This document shows positions 50,903 through 59,711 of a stretch of DNA of 64,000 nucleotides, one piece after another (within the stretch, counting starts at the first letter, position 1; each line of letters opens with the position of its first letter). This DNA comes from Andeanibacterium fulvum (GTDB lineage Bacteria; Pseudomonadota; Alphaproteobacteria; Sphingomonadales; Sphingomonadaceae), in the NCBI RefSeq assembly GCF_037154085.1, contig NZ_JBANRM010000001.1, positions 124,001 through 188,000 of the forward strand. Reading direction: 5' to 3'. Below the pieces are notes generated by a model that saw nothing but the letters and a program-made list of their open reading frames with translations, did no database searches and was not told the origin of the DNA. The translations under genes were made by a program, and so were the position numbers.

Positions 50903-51465
50903 TATGAATTCTCCAGGCGCGCCCTGTTCCTGCGACCTTCTCGTCTGTGGAGGAAGCGGCGCGCACATATGCGTTGAAACCGGCGGCCCGAGGACGGAGC
51001 CTGTCGTGGCGGCCGGAAATGGAAATTTCGCCGGTCTGCTGTGTGCAGCCGGCGAAGCGGATCGTGTCTGCGGAAATCAGAGTGCGCGGCCCGTTTCCGG
51101 TGTGCTGCGCCACGATGCGCCGTGACATCGCAACACAGCCTTGCGGCTGCGGCGATCGTACGGGGCAAAGGCTTCTCATTTCGACATCAACCTGTATGCG
51201 GCCCGGACCTTTTTCCAGGGAAGCGCGTTCCCATGGATATAGCCCGGATATTGACCGGGGGTTACTGCGGGAGGAAGCCTCCGCGGCGGTGCCTGCGCCT
51301 TGGGCTGCAGCAGCGCTGGTAGGGTCTCCACGTGGCAGGACTGCCCGGTCGGAACGTGCTAGCACTGCCTTTTTTCATCGGCAACCGCTTTGCGCACGAA
51401 AATTGCGCGCGGGTTTCGAAATTTCGCTTGTCGCCGTATCGCTTGCGAACCTAAGCGAAAGGGCA
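50903..51465. other. 563-base gene-free region between divergent rne and amidase genes
   Basis: No convincing gene is seen on either strand. Several open frames cross it, but none has a family-like sequence or a good start. It probably holds the divergent promoters and the long rne 5' untranslated leader. Near the amidase end, TTTCGCTT (51422-51429) and AAGCGAAA (51453-51460) can pair across a 23-base loop next to the amidase Shine-Dalgarno sequence. No further regulatory motif could be assigned. Confidence 0.5.
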
Positions 51466-52344
51466 ATGGCAGTGCGCGTCCGGCTCTGGCTCCTGTTTCT
51501 TGCCCCGCTGGCTTTCCTGGCGGGGTTATACGCGTTCGGGCTGACCTTGCCCGTGCCGGCGCTCGGCCGATCCTATGTTCTCCGCTTCGAACTGCCGCCC
51601 GGGGGAAAGCCTCTGGACCTGCCGCAGGTGGAAGGGCCACAGGATGCGACCATGCCCCTGGTGGTGATCGATGCGGGCCATGGCGGGCACGATCCGGGCG
51701 CTTCGGGCGAGGGGTTGGAAGAAAAGCGCATCGTCCTTGGCCTGGCGCTGGCCTTGCGGGATCGTCTGCTCCGTCAGGGCGGCATCCGGGTGGCCCTGAC
51801 GCGGAGCGACGATCGGTTTCTGGTACTGCAGGAGCGGGCAGAGATTGCGCGCAAGCTGGGCGCCGACCTGTTCCTGTCCATTCATGCGGATTCCGCTGGC
51901 GATGAAAGCGCGGTGCAGGGAGCAAGCGTCTATATCTTGTCCGACAAGGCGTCGGACGAAGCGGCGGCCCGCTTTGCCGCGCGCGAGAACAACGCCGACC
52001 GGCTCAACGGCATTTCCCTTTCGGGGCAGAGCGATGTCGTCAATGCGATCCTGGTCGATCTTTCCCAGCGCCGGACGCAGGAACAATCCGCCGAATTCGC
52101 GCAACTGATCGTGCGCGAAGGGGAGGGGGCAATCGATTTCCATCCCGAGCCGCGGCGAGCGGCGGCGCTGGCGGTGTTGCGTGCACCCGATGTCCCTTCC
52201 GTACTGTTCGAGGCTGGTTTCGTGACCAATCCCAGGGATGCGGAACGGCTTGCCTCGCCTGAAGGGCGGACTCGCTTTGCGGATGCCATGGAAAGCGCGA
52301 TCCGGATCTATTTCGCGCGCAATTCGGCAAGCGCGCTGCGATAG
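51466..52344 (+). CDS. N-acetylmuramoyl-L-alanine amidase (Amidase_3)
   Basis: A 292-residue zinc amidase that cleaves the peptide from MurNAc in peptidoglycan. An N-terminal signal or anchor is at residues 5-25 (VRLWLLFLAPLAFLAGLYAF). LVVIDAGHGGHDPGASGEG holds the first zinc His, EEKRIVLGLALALRDRL the Glu, DLFLSIHADSAGDESAVQGA the second His, and SVLFEAGFVTNPRDAERL the catalytic Glu. It has no AMIN domain and no regulatory LysM. The start follows GAAAGGG; a longer frame lacks a signal. It is followed by the PBP1A gene, 52 bases away. Confidence 0.93.
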   Translation: MAVRVRLWLLFLAPLAFLAGLYAFGLTLPVPALGRSYVLRFELPPGGKPLDLPQVEGPQDATMPLVVIDAGHGGHDPGASGEGLEEKRIVLGLALALRDRLLRQGGIRVALTRSDDRFLVLQERAEIARKLGADLFLSIHADSAGDESAVQGASVYILSDKASDEAAARFAARENNADRLNGISLSGQSDVVNAILVDLSQRRTQEQSAEFAQLIVREGEGAIDFHPEPRRAAALAVLRAPDVPSVLFEAGFVTNPRDAERLASPEGRTRFADAMESAIRIYFARNSASALR

Positions 52345-52396
52345 AGCGCTTCCTTCTGGCATCGGGCGAACACGCCGTGCTAAGGCGCCCGCAACC

Positions 52397-54925
52397 ATGA
52401 GCGAGACCGATCAATCCGCCCCGCAATCGATCCGTTACCGGATCCGCCGCGAAGCGCACAGTGTTCTGACCTGGTGGCGCGAGAACTGGCGCCAAAGCCG
52501 CGCATTCCGCTGGGCCACGACGGCTATTGGCGGTCTGCTGCTGGTGTGGCTGCTCGTCTGGCTGCTGCTTGCACGCAATCTGCCCGATGCGAAGATGCTG
52601 CTCGAATACGAACCGCCTTTGCCGACCATGGTGCGGGGCATCGATGGTGAAATCGTCGATTCCTATGCGCGCGAACGGCGCGTGCAGTTGCAGTTCCGTG
52701 ATTTTCCCAAGCCCCTGATCAACGCCTATCTCGCGGCTGAGGACAAGACGTTCTGGACCCATGGCGGCGTGGACATCACCGGCTTCGCTGGCGCGGTGTT
52801 CGATTATGTCAGCAAGATCGGCAGCGGGCAGCGGGCCAAGGGCGGCTCCACGATCACTCAGCAGGTCGCCAAGAACATCCTGGTGGGCGACGAATATTCG
52901 GTCACCCGCAAGGTCAAGGAAATGCTGCTCGCCCGCCGTATCGAAGGCGTGCTGACCAAGCAGCAGATTCTCGAACTTTACCTCAACGAGATACCCCTCG
53001 GCCGCCGCAGTTTCGGCGTGCAGGCTGCATCGCGTGCCTATTTCGGCAAGGATGTGAACGAATTGCAACTGCACGAGGCCGCGTTCCTCGCGATCCTGCC
53101 CAAGGCGCCCGAACGCTATGGCAGGCCGCAATATCACGACACCGCTATCGAGCGTCGCAATTGGGTGCTCGACGAGATGGTGGAAAATGATTTCATCACT
53201 CGCGCCCAGGCCGATGCCGCCAAGGCCCAGCCTTTGGGGCTTGTGACCCAGCGCCCGGAATACACCACTGTGGACGCCGGCTATTTCATGGAAGACGTGC
53301 GCCGCCAGCTGATCGACAAGTTCGGCGAGCAGGCGAAGGACGGCCCGAACAGCATCTATGCCGGCGGGCTATGGGTGCGCACGTCGCTCGATCCGGAACT
53401 GCAAAAGGCCGGGAGCGACGCCTTGCGCGCTGGCCTGCTGCGTTATCAATCGGCCCGGGGCTGGAGCGGGCCTATAGCGTCGATCGACATGGATAAGGGC
53501 GACTGGCGCGGGCAGCTGCAGAGTTCGTTCCTTTCGCTGAAATATCTCAACTGGCGGGTTGGCGTGGTGATTTCCCGCTCCGGCAATTCCGGGCGGATCG
53601 GCTTCACCGATGGCAAGGAAGCGCCGCTGGTCGGCCTGCCGGACAAGCTGAAGACTGGTGACGTGATTGCCGCGTCGCCCGAAGGCAATGCCTGGCGCGT
53701 GCGTAGTGTGCCGGAGATTTCCGGCGGCTTCCTTGCGGAGAACCCCCATACGGGCCGCGTCCTGGCAATGCAGGGCGGGTTCGATCCCCGGCTCGACAGT
53801 TTCAACCGCGCCACGCAGGCGCTGCGCCAGCCCGGATCGACCATCAAGCCCTTCGTCTATGCCACCGGCCTTGACCAGGGGATGACCCCGGCCACGATGG
53901 TGCCGGATGCCGAATATTGCTATTATCAGGGCGCTGCGCTGGGCGAGAAGTGCTTCCGCAATTTCGGCGGTTCGCGCGGCGGTGGCGAACATACGATGCG
54001 CTGGGGCCTCGAGCAGTCGCGCAACCTGATGACCATGCATATCGCCATGGATTCCGGCATGCCCAACGTGGTCAAGACGATCGACCGCGTGGGGATCGGC
54101 AAGTACGAGCCTTATCCCGCAGTCTCGCTAGGGGCGGGTGAAACCACTGTCGCGCGTATGGTCAATGCCTATTCGGCACTGGTCAATCACGGCACGCAGT
54201 TCAACCAGACGACCATCGATTTCGTGCAGGACCGCCGCGGCAAGGTGATCTGGCGGGCGGACAAGCGCGAATGCACCGGCTGCAATATGGCGCAATGGGA
54301 TGGCAAGCCGATGCCGCGCCTCAAGCCGCTGGGCAAGCAGGTGCTCGATCCGCGCACGGCCTTCCAGGTGGTGCACATGCTGGAAGGAGTGGTTCAGCGC
54401 GGTACGGCAGTGGTGCTGCGCGATCTCGACATGCCGCTTTTCGGCAAGACGGGCACGACCAACGGACCGACCAATGTGTGGTTCGTCGGTGGCTCGCCCG
54501 ACATCGTCGCGGGCGTCTATCTGGGCTTTGACAAGCCGCGCAACATGGGTGGCTATGCCCAGGGCGGCACCATCGCGGCGCCAATCTTCAAGCAATTCGT
54601 CAAGGAAAGCCGCGACCGCTGGAGCGGCAGGCCGTTCGTTGCGCCGGCAGGTATCCGCATGGTGAAGATCGACCGCGCCACCGGCCGCCGCGTGTTCGGT
54701 GCATGGCCGACCGACGATCCAAAGGCGAGCGTGATCTGGGAAGCATTCAAGCCCGATACCGAACCCCGCAGGGCTGCCTTGCAGGATGAGATCGACGCGA
54801 TGCGCGACATGATCATTGCGCAGCTGAGGCGGCGGGAACAAGCCTCCCAGCAGGGCGTTACAAATGGCAATTCCGAATCCGGGCAGCCGCAGAACTTTGC
54901 CGAGGAGCAAGGCGGCCTTTACTGA
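52397..54925 (+). CDS. mrcA: Penicillin-binding protein 1A
   Basis: An 842-residue bifunctional peptidoglycan synthase. There is a single membrane anchor at about residues 40-60 (AIGGLLLVWLLVWLLLARNL). The transglycosylase domain has AAEDKTFWTHGGVDITG with its catalytic Glu and KGGSTITQQVAKNILVGDEY. The transpeptidase domain has the active-site serine in QPGSTIKPFVYATGL, SRN in EQSRNLMTMHIAMD, and KTGTTN in FGKTGTTNGPTNVWFVGGSP. Length and domain order are normal. It follows the amidase gene in the same direction; both act on the cell wall. Confidence 0.96.
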   Translation: MSETDQSAPQSIRYRIRREAHSVLTWWRENWRQSRAFRWATTAIGGLLLVWLLVWLLLARNLPDAKMLLEYEPPLPTMVRGIDGEIVDSYARERRVQLQFRDFPKPLINAYLAAEDKTFWTHGGVDITGFAGAVFDYVSKIGSGQRAKGGSTITQQVAKNILVGDEYSVTRKVKEMLLARRIEGVLTKQQILELYLNEIPLGRRSFGVQAASRAYFGKDVNELQLHEAAFLAILPKAPERYGRPQYHDTAIERRNWVLDEMVENDFITRAQADAAKAQPLGLVTQRPEYTTVDAGYFMEDVRRQLIDKFGEQAKDGPNSIYAGGLWVRTSLDPELQKAGSDALRAGLLRYQSARGWSGPIASIDMDKGDWRGQLQSSFLSLKYLNWRVGVVISRSGNSGRIGFTDGKEAPLVGLPDKLKTGDVIAASPEGNAWRVRSVPEISGGFLAENPHTGRVLAMQGGFDPRLDSFNRATQALRQPGSTIKPFVYATGLDQGMTPATMVPDAEYCYYQGAALGEKCFRNFGGSRGGGEHTMRWGLEQSRNLMTMHIAMDSGMPNVVKTIDRVGIGKYEPYPAVSLGAGETTVARMVNAYSALVNHGTQFNQTTIDFVQDRRGKVIWRADKRECTGCNMAQWDGKPMPRLKPLGKQVLDPRTAFQVVHMLEGVVQRGTAVVLRDLDMPLFGKTGTTNGPTNVWFVGGSPDIVAGVYLGFDKPRNMGGYAQGGTIAAPIFKQFVKESRDRWSGRPFVAPAGIRMVKIDRATGRRVFGAWPTDDPKASVIWEAFKPDTEPRRAALQDEIDAMRDMIIAQLRRREQASQQGVTNGNSESGQPQNFAEEQGGLY

Positions 54926-54965
54926 GGCGGAAGCCTATGCCGCGTTGCACAGGGGAGAACAGGTG

Positions 54966-55514
54966 ATGATCGCACGCAAATTTGCCGCCGCCATAATTAT
55001 GGCTGCATGTCTGGCGCTTCCCGGCGCTGCATCTGCGGAGCTGAACAAGGGCACCAAGGCCCCCTCTTTCGTTACGCAGGGTGCGTTGGCCGGCAAGAGC
55101 TTCACCTTCGATCTGAACAAGGCCCTCAAGAAGGGGCCGGTCGTGCTCTATTTCTTCCCCAAGGCCTTTACCCAGGGCTGCACACTGGAAGCGAATGCCT
55201 TTGCCGAGGCGATGGACGATTTCCAGAAGGCGGGCGCGACCGTGGTGGGCATGTCGGCCGACGATGTGCCCACGCTCAAGCGTTTCTCCACCGAGGAGTG
55301 CCGGAACAAGTTCCCGGTGGCCACTGCCAGCAAGGCTGTGATCAAGGCCTATGACGTGGGCTTTGTGATGAATGGCCAGGACACGGGCCTTTCCAACCGC
55401 ACCAGCTATGTCATCGGCAAGGATGGCAAGGTGAAGCTGGCCCATTCGGATCTCGACTGGCGCGAACATGTCAGCCTGACTCTCGCCAAGGTGAAGGAAC
55501 TGAAGGGGCGCTGA
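54966..55514 (+). CDS. Exported peroxiredoxin (Bcp/AhpC-TSA family)
   Basis: A 182-residue thiol peroxidase with a signal peptide: MIARKFAAAIIMAACLALPG then AASA, cleaved near residue 24. YFFPKAFTQGCTLEANAFAE holds the peroxidatic Cys in the T-x-GCT-x-E pattern, and STEECRNKFPVATAS a possible resolving Cys. SYVIGKDGKVKLAHSDLDWR ends the fold. A periplasmic peroxiredoxin would detoxify peroxides outside the cytoplasm. The start was chosen for the signal; a frame 34 codons longer overlaps the PBP1A gene end. Confidence 0.9.
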   Translation: MIARKFAAAIIMAACLALPGAASAELNKGTKAPSFVTQGALAGKSFTFDLNKALKKGPVVLYFFPKAFTQGCTLEANAFAEAMDDFQKAGATVVGMSADDVPTLKRFSTEECRNKFPVATASKAVIKAYDVGFVMNGQDTGLSNRTSYVIGKDGKVKLAHSDLDWREHVSLTLAKVKELKGR

Positions 55515-55574
55515 GCCTTCATCGGTACCGGGTGCGGGCAAGTTCTGGCGCCCCTGCTTTACAATCGGCAGTCT

Positions 55575-55603
55575 TCCGCTAAGCGGGCCGCTGGATTAGC
55601 GGA
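55575..55603 (+). promoter_or_regulatory. Hairpin overlapping the prfB ribosome-binding site
   Basis: TCCGCTAA (55575-55582) pairs perfectly with TTAGCGGA (55596-55603), and the second arm covers most of the GGAG that lies 10 bases before the prfB ATG. This could limit ribosome access or end the upstream transcript; which one is not decidable from sequence. There is no T-run after it. Confidence 0.5.
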
Positions 55604-55614
55604 GTAAGATTGCC

Positions 55615-56742
55615 ATGCGTGCCGAAGGGCAGGCCCAAATTGACCGGATCGAAGCAGCCCTGGCTCTGGTGCGCCGCTCGCTCGACTGGGATCGTGCGGT
55701 GCGGCGGCTCGACGAGCTGAATGCCCGCGTTGAAGACCCGACGCTGTGGGACGATCCGAAGAACGCCGAAAGCGTGATGCGCGAACGTCGCCGGCTCGAA
55801 GCGTCCATCGGTACGGTCAACGAGATTTCGGCCGAGATGGCCAACGCCATCGAATTCGTCGAACTGGGCGAGATGGAAGGCGATGAGGACGTGGTGCGCG
55901 AAGGGCTCGATGCCCTGAAGCAGCTTGCTGCGCGCGCCGATGCGGACAAGGTGCAGGCCCTTCTGTCGGGCGAGGCTGACGCCAACGATACCTATCTGGA
56001 AATCCACGCCGGTGCCGGTGGTACGGAAAGCCAGGATTGGGCGGAAATGCTCCAGCGCATGTATACGCGCTGGGCTGAACGCCATGGCTACAAGGTGGAA
56101 CTGGTGGATTATCACTCGGGCGAACAGGCCGGGATCAAGAGCGCTACGCTGCTGATCAAGGGCGAGAACGCCTATGGCTACGCCAAGACCGAGAGCGGTG
56201 TGCACCGCCTGGTCCGCATCAGCCCCTATGACAGCTCGGCCCGCCGCCACACGAGCTTCAGTTCGGTGTGGGTCTATCCGGTGATCGACGACAATATCGA
56301 CATCGAGATCAACCCGTCAGACCTCAGGATCGACACCTATCGCGCTTCGGGCGCGGGTGGGCAGCACGTCAACACCACGGACTCGGCAGTGCGTATCACG
56401 CACGTGCCCTCGGGCATTATCGTTGCCAGCCAGGTGGACCGTTCGCAGCACAAGAACCGCGAAATCGCCATGAACATGCTGCGTGCCCGCATGTTCGAGG
56501 AAGAGATGCGCAAGCGCGAGGAAGCCGCGAGCAACGAGCATGCCTCCAAGTCCGATATCGGTTGGGGCCATCAGATTCGTTCTTATGTGCTGCAGCCGTA
56601 TCAGATGGTGAAGGACCTGCGCACCGGCACGACCTCCACGGCGCCCGATGACGTCCTGGATGGCGATATCGACGATTTCATCTCCGCCGCACTGGCCCAG
56701 CGCGTAACGGGCGAGGCTGTCGAAGTGGAGGACGTCGAGTGA
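55615..56742 (+). CDS. prfB: Peptide chain release factor 2
   Basis: A 375-residue RF2 that ends translation at UGA and UAA. The codon-recognition loop is SPYDSSARRHTSF-SVWVYP and the peptidyl-tRNA hydrolysis motif GAGGQHVNTTDSAVRITH (GGQ near residue 247). The frame is continuous from ATG 55615: where E. coli prfB has CUU-UGA and a programmed +1 frameshift, this gene reads CTC-GAC (RRSLDWDRAV), so no frameshift control is present. The stop overlaps the next gene's GTG. Confidence 0.96.
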   Translation: MRAEGQAQIDRIEAALALVRRSLDWDRAVRRLDELNARVEDPTLWDDPKNAESVMRERRRLEASIGTVNEISAEMANAIEFVELGEMEGDEDVVREGLDALKQLAARADADKVQALLSGEADANDTYLEIHAGAGGTESQDWAEMLQRMYTRWAERHGYKVELVDYHSGEQAGIKSATLLIKGENAYGYAKTESGVHRLVRISPYDSSARRHTSFSSVWVYPVIDDNIDIEINPSDLRIDTYRASGAGGQHVNTTDSAVRITHVPSGIIVASQVDRSQHKNREIAMNMLRARMFEEEMRKREEAASNEHASKSDIGWGHQIRSYVLQPYQMVKDLRTGTTSTAPDDVLDGDIDDFISAALAQRVTGEAVEVEDVE

Positions 56743-57485
56743 GATTGCGCGCCGCCTTCTGCGTCGGGTTGCTGCTGCTTGCGAGCGGCTGCAACCTGTT
56801 CAAGCAGGAGGATCAGGACCGGCCCGAGACCGCGCGAGAATTTCCGCGCGCCTATCGGCCTGTCTCGGCACTGGGCGGCAACAGCGTTTCGTCCGAACAG
56901 GCACGCGATGACCGGCGCGAGGCGCAGACCGTGATGGAACTGGCCAATATCAAGCCGGGCATGACGGTGGCCGATATCGGCGCGGGTGAGGGCTATTACA
57001 CGGTCCGTCTCGCTGCGCAGGTCGGCCCGCGCGGGCGCGTGCTGGCGCAGGATATCGACGAGGCCGCGATCAAGCGCCTGGGTACCCGTGTGGAGCGCGA
57101 GAGGCTCGACAATGTCTCGATCAAGCTGGGTGCGGAAGATGACCCGCGCCTGCCCGAAGACAGCTTCGACCGGGTGTTCCTGATCCACATGTATCACGAG
57201 GTTTCGGAACCCTATGCCTTCCTGTGGCGCTTGCGTCCGTCGCTGCGGCCCGGCGCCCAGGTGATAGTGGTCGACCGGGATCGCCCGGCCGACCAGCACG
57301 GTATCGAACCGAAACTGTTATTCTGTGAGTTTGACCATGTGGGCTTTCGTCTGGTCGAATTTGTCCGTAAGCCCGAGCTTGCTGGTTATTACGCGCAATT
57401 CGAAGCAGTGGGCGACAGGCCCGAACCTTATGATATAGAACCCTGCGGCCAGCCGGGGCAGAAGGACGACAAGAAGCCCTCGTGA
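56739..57485 (+). CDS. Lipoprotein-anchored SAM-dependent methyltransferase
   Basis: A 248-residue protein that combines a lipoprotein signal with a methyltransferase fold. MRLRAAFCVGLLLLASGCNL has lipobox LASGC-like residues with Cys at about 18. Motif I VADIGAGEGYYTVRLAAQVG follows near residue 76, then GRVLAQDIDEAAIKRLGTRV, FDRVFLIHMYHEVSEPYAFL and LRPGAQVIVVDRDRPADQH. Exported or envelope methyltransferases are unusual because SAM is cytoplasmic. It is translationally coupled to prfB by GTGA. The substrate is unknown. Confidence 0.85.
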   Translation: MRLRAAFCVGLLLLASGCNLFKQEDQDRPETAREFPRAYRPVSALGGNSVSSEQARDDRREAQTVMELANIKPGMTVADIGAGEGYYTVRLAAQVGPRGRVLAQDIDEAAIKRLGTRVERERLDNVSIKLGAEDDPRLPEDSFDRVFLIHMYHEVSEPYAFLWRLRPSLRPGAQVIVVDRDRPADQHGIEPKLLFCEFDHVGFRLVEFVRKPELAGYYAQFEAVGDRPEPYDIEPCGQPGQKDDKKPS

Positions 57486-57512
57486 GTTGGCGCGGTTAGT
57501 TTAGGAACGTAC

Positions 57513-58919
57513 ATGAGCTTCAAAGGGTTGCGGCCGATCACTTATGGCGGCCGGGAAGTCTGGCCGCTGGTCGAAGGCGGCAAGGGCGTTTCCGCCACGA
57601 ACCATGCCTCTTCCGGGGCGTGGGCTGCTGCGGGCGGGATCGGCACGGTTAGCGCGGTCAACGCCGATTCCTATGATTTGAACGGCAACATCATTCCCCA
57701 GCTCTATCCGCAGCGCACGCGCGTTGAACGGCACGAGCAGCTGGTCCGCTATGCGATCGACGGCGCTGTGGAGCAGGTGCGCCGCGCCTATGACATTGCC
57801 AGCGGCAAGGGCGCGATCAACATCAACGTGCTGTGGGAAATGGGCGGCGCGCAGGCCGTTCTGGAAGGCGTGCTGGAAAAGACGCGCGGGCTGGTGACGG
57901 GCGTCACCTGCGGCGCGGGCATGCCCTACAAGCTGGCCGAGATCGCCGCACGCTTCAACGTCAGCTACCTGCCGATCATCAGCTCCGCCCGCGCCTTCCG
58001 CGCCCTGTGGAAGCGTTCCTACAGCAAGGTCAGCGAATTGATGGCTGCGGTGGTCTATGAAGACCCGTGGCTGGCAGGTGGCCATAACGGCCTTTCCAAC
58101 GCGGAAGACCCGGCCAAGCCGGAAGATCCTTATCCCCGCGTGAAGCTGCTGCGCGAAACCATGCGTGCAGAGGGTATTTCGGATGACGTTCCGATCATCA
58201 TGGCCGGCGGCGTCTGGTTCCTGCGCGAATGGAACGACTGGATCGACAATCCCGAACTGGGCAGCATCGCCTTCCAATATGGCACGCGCCCGCTGCTGAC
58301 GCATGAAAGCCCGATCCCGCAGCAGTGGAAGGACGCCCTGCGCACGCTGGAACCGGGTGATGTGCTGCTGCACAAGTTCTCGCCCACCGGTTTCTACAGC
58401 TCGGCCGTGAAGAACCCCTTCCTGCTGAACCTCGAAGCTCGCTCGGAGCGACAGATTCCCTATTCCCGCGTCGAAGCGGGCGAGCACACGGTGCAGCTCG
58501 ATGTGGGCGTGAAGGGCAAGAACTTCTGGGTCGCGCCCAAGGACCTCGATCGCGCCCGGGTGTGGGCCGCTCAGGGCTTCACCGAAGCGCTCAAGACCCC
58601 GGATGACACGGTGGTGTTCGTCACTCCCGAAGAACGGAACGAAATCCGCCAGGATCAGGCCGATTGCATGGGCTGCCTGTCGCATTGCGGTTTCTCGTCG
58701 TGGAAGGACCATGACGATTACACCACCGGGCGCCTGGCCGATCCGCGCAGCTTCTGCATCCAGAAGACCCTGCAGGACATCGCCCATGGCGGGGAAGTGG
58801 ATCGCAACCTGATGTTCGCGGGCCATGCAGCCTATCGCTTCAAGCAGGACCCGTTCTATTCGAACAACTTCACCCCTACGGTGAAGGAACTGGTCGACCG
58901 CATCCTGACCGGGGATTGA
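57513..58919 (+). CDS. Nitronate monooxygenase family flavoprotein
   Basis: A 468-residue TIM-barrel flavoenzyme of the 2-nitropropane dioxygenase/nitronate monooxygenase family. NHASSGAWAAAGGIGTVSAV near the N-terminus, GVTCGAGMPYKLAEIAARFN, then YEDPWLAGGHNGLSNAEDP and PIIMAGGVWFLREW are typical FMN-binding blocks. The C-terminal CMGCLSHCGFSSWKDHDDY is cysteine-rich and is found in the longer bacterial group. True substrates of this long group are poorly known; it may detoxify alkyl nitronates or act as an enoyl reductase. Confidence 0.88.
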   Translation: MSFKGLRPITYGGREVWPLVEGGKGVSATNHASSGAWAAAGGIGTVSAVNADSYDLNGNIIPQLYPQRTRVERHEQLVRYAIDGAVEQVRRAYDIASGKGAININVLWEMGGAQAVLEGVLEKTRGLVTGVTCGAGMPYKLAEIAARFNVSYLPIISSARAFRALWKRSYSKVSELMAAVVYEDPWLAGGHNGLSNAEDPAKPEDPYPRVKLLRETMRAEGISDDVPIIMAGGVWFLREWNDWIDNPELGSIAFQYGTRPLLTHESPIPQQWKDALRTLEPGDVLLHKFSPTGFYSSAVKNPFLLNLEARSERQIPYSRVEAGEHTVQLDVGVKGKNFWVAPKDLDRARVWAAQGFTEALKTPDDTVVFVTPEERNEIRQDQADCMGCLSHCGFSSWKDHDDYTTGRLADPRSFCIQKTLQDIAHGGEVDRNLMFAGHAAYRFKQDPFYSNNFTPTVKELVDRILTGD

Positions 58920-58938
58920 GGCACAAGGGCGCTGCAGA

Positions 58939-59667
58939 GTGGACGGCGGCGGCGATGACGCGCAGCTTCCTCCGCTGTGGCGCCTGCTGACCGAGGCCGC
59001 GACGGTAGTTCCGTTGGGCCTCAGTCCGCTGCGAGAAGCCGTGGACTGCGCGGCTGATGGCAAGGGTTGGCCTGTGATGGTCTTGCCCGGCTTTACTACG
59101 GACGATCTGTCTACTGCGCTTTTGCGCCGCTCGCTCGATTTGGCGGGTTTTCACGCCCATGGCTGGGATCAGGGTTTCAATCTGGGCCTCCGTCCGGGTT
59201 TGGTCGAGGCGTTGGAAGAACGCATCCGTGCCATTGCCGGGCGGGAAGGGCGCAAAGTTATCCTGCTTGGATGGAGCCTTGGGGGTCTCTTCGCCCGCGC
59301 CCTGGCGCATCGCATCCCGGATTTGGTTGCTGAAGTGGTGACTTTGGGCAGTCCGTTTTCCGGTGATCGGCATCGAAACCGGGCCTGGCGGCTCTATGAT
59401 CTGGTGAACGAACACACGGTGGATGAAATACCCGCCGGGATCGAGTTCATATCCAAGCCGCCCGTACCGACTATCGCCGTTTGGTCCGCGCAAGATGGCA
59501 TTGTCGCTTCAGCGGCAGCGCGCGGGCTCGAACATGAATCCGACCGCCGGATCGAACTGGACGTGTCGCATTTCGGCTATGGCGGAACCGCTGACGGCGT
59601 AAGGCAGGTGGTGGAGATGCTGGCGTCCAACCTGCCTGCGGACGAAGGCGGCTTCGAACAGAGTTGA
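58939..59667 (+). CDS. Alpha/beta hydrolase (lipase/esterase-like)
   Basis: A 242-residue alpha/beta hydrolase. VMVLPGFTTDDLSTALLRRS opens the fold; the nucleophile elbow is GWSLGG in VILLGWSLGGLFARALAHRI near residue 117; AVWSAQDGIV supplies an acidic residue; and VSHFGYGGTADG holds the likely catalytic His. There is no signal peptide. The start is GTG 58939, 20 bases after the nitronate monooxygenase stop; no better ATG lies nearby. It probably shares the upstream transcript. Confidence 0.82.
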   Translation: MDGGGDDAQLPPLWRLLTEAATVVPLGLSPLREAVDCAADGKGWPVMVLPGFTTDDLSTALLRRSLDLAGFHAHGWDQGFNLGLRPGLVEALEERIRAIAGREGRKVILLGWSLGGLFARALAHRIPDLVAEVVTLGSPFSGDRHRNRAWRLYDLVNEHTVDEIPAGIEFISKPPVPTIAVWSAQDGIVASAAARGLEHESDRRIELDVSHFGYGGTADGVRQVVEMLASNLPADEGGFEQS

Positions 59668-59711
59668 GGAGGCTGCGGGCCGCCGATGAAGGCGGGCCCG
59701 CGCTCTATCGG

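Noticed and set aside
48047..50977. 976-residue open frame on the + strand opposite rne
   Set aside because: It exactly shadows rne. Its phenylalanine/leucine/glycine-rich runs are antisense readings of the acidic and Lys/Arg-rich scaffold codons of RNase E, and no family motif is present.
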